Of a DNA stretch of 22,151 nt, positions 20,949 to 22,151 are shown piece by piece. Made by a program: the position numbers and the translations under genes. How positions within the stretch are numbered: position 1 is the stretch's first letter; each line of letters starts with the position of its first letter. The notes under the pieces are model-generated. The model did not search any database, had not been told where the DNA came from, and worked only from the letters and a program-made list of their open reading frames with translations. Origin of the DNA: a virus; the IMG/VR virus record IMGVR_UViG_3300046314_000272, positions 1-22,151 of that record. One strand, 5' to 3'.

Positions 20949-21947
20949 ATGGCGAATAAACCAACTATAAAAAATAAAATAATTCGAGATTATTTAAAAC
21001 AGTTTCCAAATTCAAATTATACATCTTTATCTAGAAAAATATTAAAAGAAAATATTTTAATTTTTAAAGACACAGAAACTATAAGGGGTATTATTCGTAA
21101 AATAGTTGGTGCATCTGGTGAAAGTAGAAGAGTATCAAGCCCTGACAAATCATTGTATAATGAAAAAAGACCTTCGCATTATGATTTACCTAAATCGTAT
21201 TCAAATGATTATTCGCCTTACATAATTAATCAAAGCAATACTTTAATTATTTCAGACTTGCATTTTCCTTACCAAAATAATGAAGCTATAACATTAGCAT
21301 TAGATTATGGAAAAGAAAAAAAAGTTAATTGTATATTAATTAATGGGGATTTAATAGATTTTGCTAATATTTCAAGGCACGAAAAAGATTTTAGAGCTAG
21401 AAGTATAGCAGAGGAGTTTGAAGCGGTAAGAGTGTTTTTAAAATCATTACGTTTAAATTTTCCAAAGGCTAAAATAGTTTATAAGTATGGTAATCACGAT
21501 GAACGCTGGGAAAAGTTTTTATACGCAAAAGCTCCTGAGATATTTGACGTAAATGATTTTCAACTTGAAGTACTGCTTAAATTAGGTGAACTTAAAATAG
21601 AAGTTGTAAAAGATAAAAGACCTGTTAAACTAGGTAAATTAACTGCGTTACATGGACATGAGTTAGCTGGTGGCGGTGCTGGTGGCGTTAACCCTGCAAG
21701 GGCTACGTTTTTAAAAACATTAGATAGTGTTTTAGTTGGACATTATCATAAAACTTCAAATCACACAGAAACAACAATGAGCGGTGATGTAATTAGTGTT
21801 AGTAGTACAGGTTGTTTATGTGATTTAAATCCGTTGTATATGCCTATAAATAAACATGGCCATGGCTTTGCGCGTTGCGAAGTTGATTTAAAAACAGGGC
21901 ATTATCACTTAGAAAATTTAAAAATAATTAAAGGTAAAATATATTAA
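20949..21947 (+). CDS. Calcineurin-like metallophosphoesterase with N-terminal helical domain
   Basis: A 332-residue protein with all metallophosphatase motifs: SDLHFPY (D103, H105), NGDLID (D134), GNHDER (N182, H183), HGHE (H235, H237) and GHYHK (H265, H267). Such enzymes hydrolyse phosphoesters in nucleic acids, nucleotides or proteins. The first 60 residues (YLKQFPNSNYTSLSRKILKE) look like a small DNA-binding helical domain often seen in phage versions. A longer frame upstream would add 50 hydrophobic residues, overlap the minus-strand gene and cross the promoter box, so the ATG at 20949 is chosen. It begins a plus-strand unit divergent from the early block. The next gene starts 2 bases after the stop. 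Confidence 0.9.
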   Translation: MANKPTIKNKIIRDYLKQFPNSNYTSLSRKILKENILIFKDTETIRGIIRKIVGASGESRRVSSPDKSLYNEKRPSHYDLPKSYSNDYSPYIINQSNTLIISDLHFPYQNNEAITLALDYGKEKKVNCILINGDLIDFANISRHEKDFRARSIAEEFEAVRVFLKSLRLNFPKAKIVYKYGNHDERWEKFLYAKAPEIFDVNDFQLEVLLKLGELKIEVVKDKRPVKLGKLTALHGHELAGGGAGGVNPARATFLKTLDSVLVGHYHKTSNHTETTMSGDVISVSSTGCLCDLNPLYMPINKHGHGFARCEVDLKTGHYHLENLKIIKGKIY

Positions 21948-21948
21948 T

Positions 21949-22151
21949 ATGTTAAACTGTTTAATTTTAAAAGTATATCTACCAATTGACGCATCTTTAT
22001 TTGATGACACTGAATTAACAGACGTTGATAAATTAACTATTGGTATTATAGAAAACTATGAAATAGGGACTGCGTATATTAATCTAGAAAATAAAACAGT
22101 TGAATCAATAGTTCCAAGATGCTTTATTTCTCGTAAAATAAAAGATAAAAT
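21949..22151 (+). CDS. N-terminal part of an unknown plus-strand gene
   Basis: An open frame of 67 codons that runs off the right edge, starting MLNCLILKVYLPIDASLFDD in a TAATATG context, with one base between the stop and the ATG. It shows an alternating beta pattern (TDVDKLTIGIIENYEIGTAY) and no recognised motif. It is co-transcribed with the metallophosphoesterase. The protein is truncated by the window. Confidence 0.65.
   Translation, partial: MLNCLILKVYLPIDASLFDDTELTDVDKLTIGIIENYEIGTAYINLENKTVESIVPRCFISRKIKDK

Overview
The window is a segment of a tailed double-stranded DNA phage or prophage whose host is very probably a member of the Bacteroidota, most likely a flavobacterium. The DNA is very AT-rich. 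Promoter-like sites match the Bacteroidota -7 box TAnnTTTG, start codons lack purine-rich Shine-Dalgarno sequences, and several proteins (GRP-type small terminase, CGCGG small protein, zinc-ribbon portal) look like Bacteroidota phage families. No tRNA, rRNA, CRISPR array, integrase or insertion sequence was seen.

Almost everything is on the minus strand and reads from right to left. The early and replication block covers about 20.9 to 13.6 kb. It holds a nucleotide-modification-associated protein (Nmad1/DUF1599-like), a free-standing NUMOD3 plus PD-(D/E)XK endonuclease, a DEAD-type helicase broken into two frames, a beta-class DNA methyltransferase, small unknown proteins, a replication-initiator-like protein whose gene carries 12-bp iterons, and a primase-helicase. 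An AT-rich gap at 13.49 to 13.60 kb with three 14-bp repeats and a TATATTTG box looks like the late promoter. The late block (13.5 to 0.1 kb) runs: small terminase, large terminase, three small proteins, tail assembly chaperone with a -1 frameshift, tape measure, a large cysteine-rich tail protein, another cysteine-rich protein, glycosyltransferase, portal, MuF-like head protein, SAM methyltransferase. The portal and MuF genes lie at the end of this block, after the tail genes. No major capsid or tail tube gene is recognisable.

On the plus strand a metallophosphoesterase and the start of another gene leave the right edge from a 38-bp divergent promoter region. The last 40 codons of a convergent gene enter at the left edge.

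The most unusual signal is a pair of RNA structures at about 16.57-16.69 kb and 19.48-19.63 kb. Each has a small hairpin whose loop is perfectly complementary (6 or 7 bases) to the loop of a following 13-bp, U-tailed hairpin. The pairing sequences differ between the copies while the architecture and a TGCA loop core are kept, and each sits downstream of a TATTTTTG box and upstream of a minus-strand gene. This looks like a kissing-loop RNA element not assignable to a class known to me. Second in interest are three genes with TATATTTG placed 3-5 bases before the ATG, which implies leaderless or nearly leaderless transcripts.
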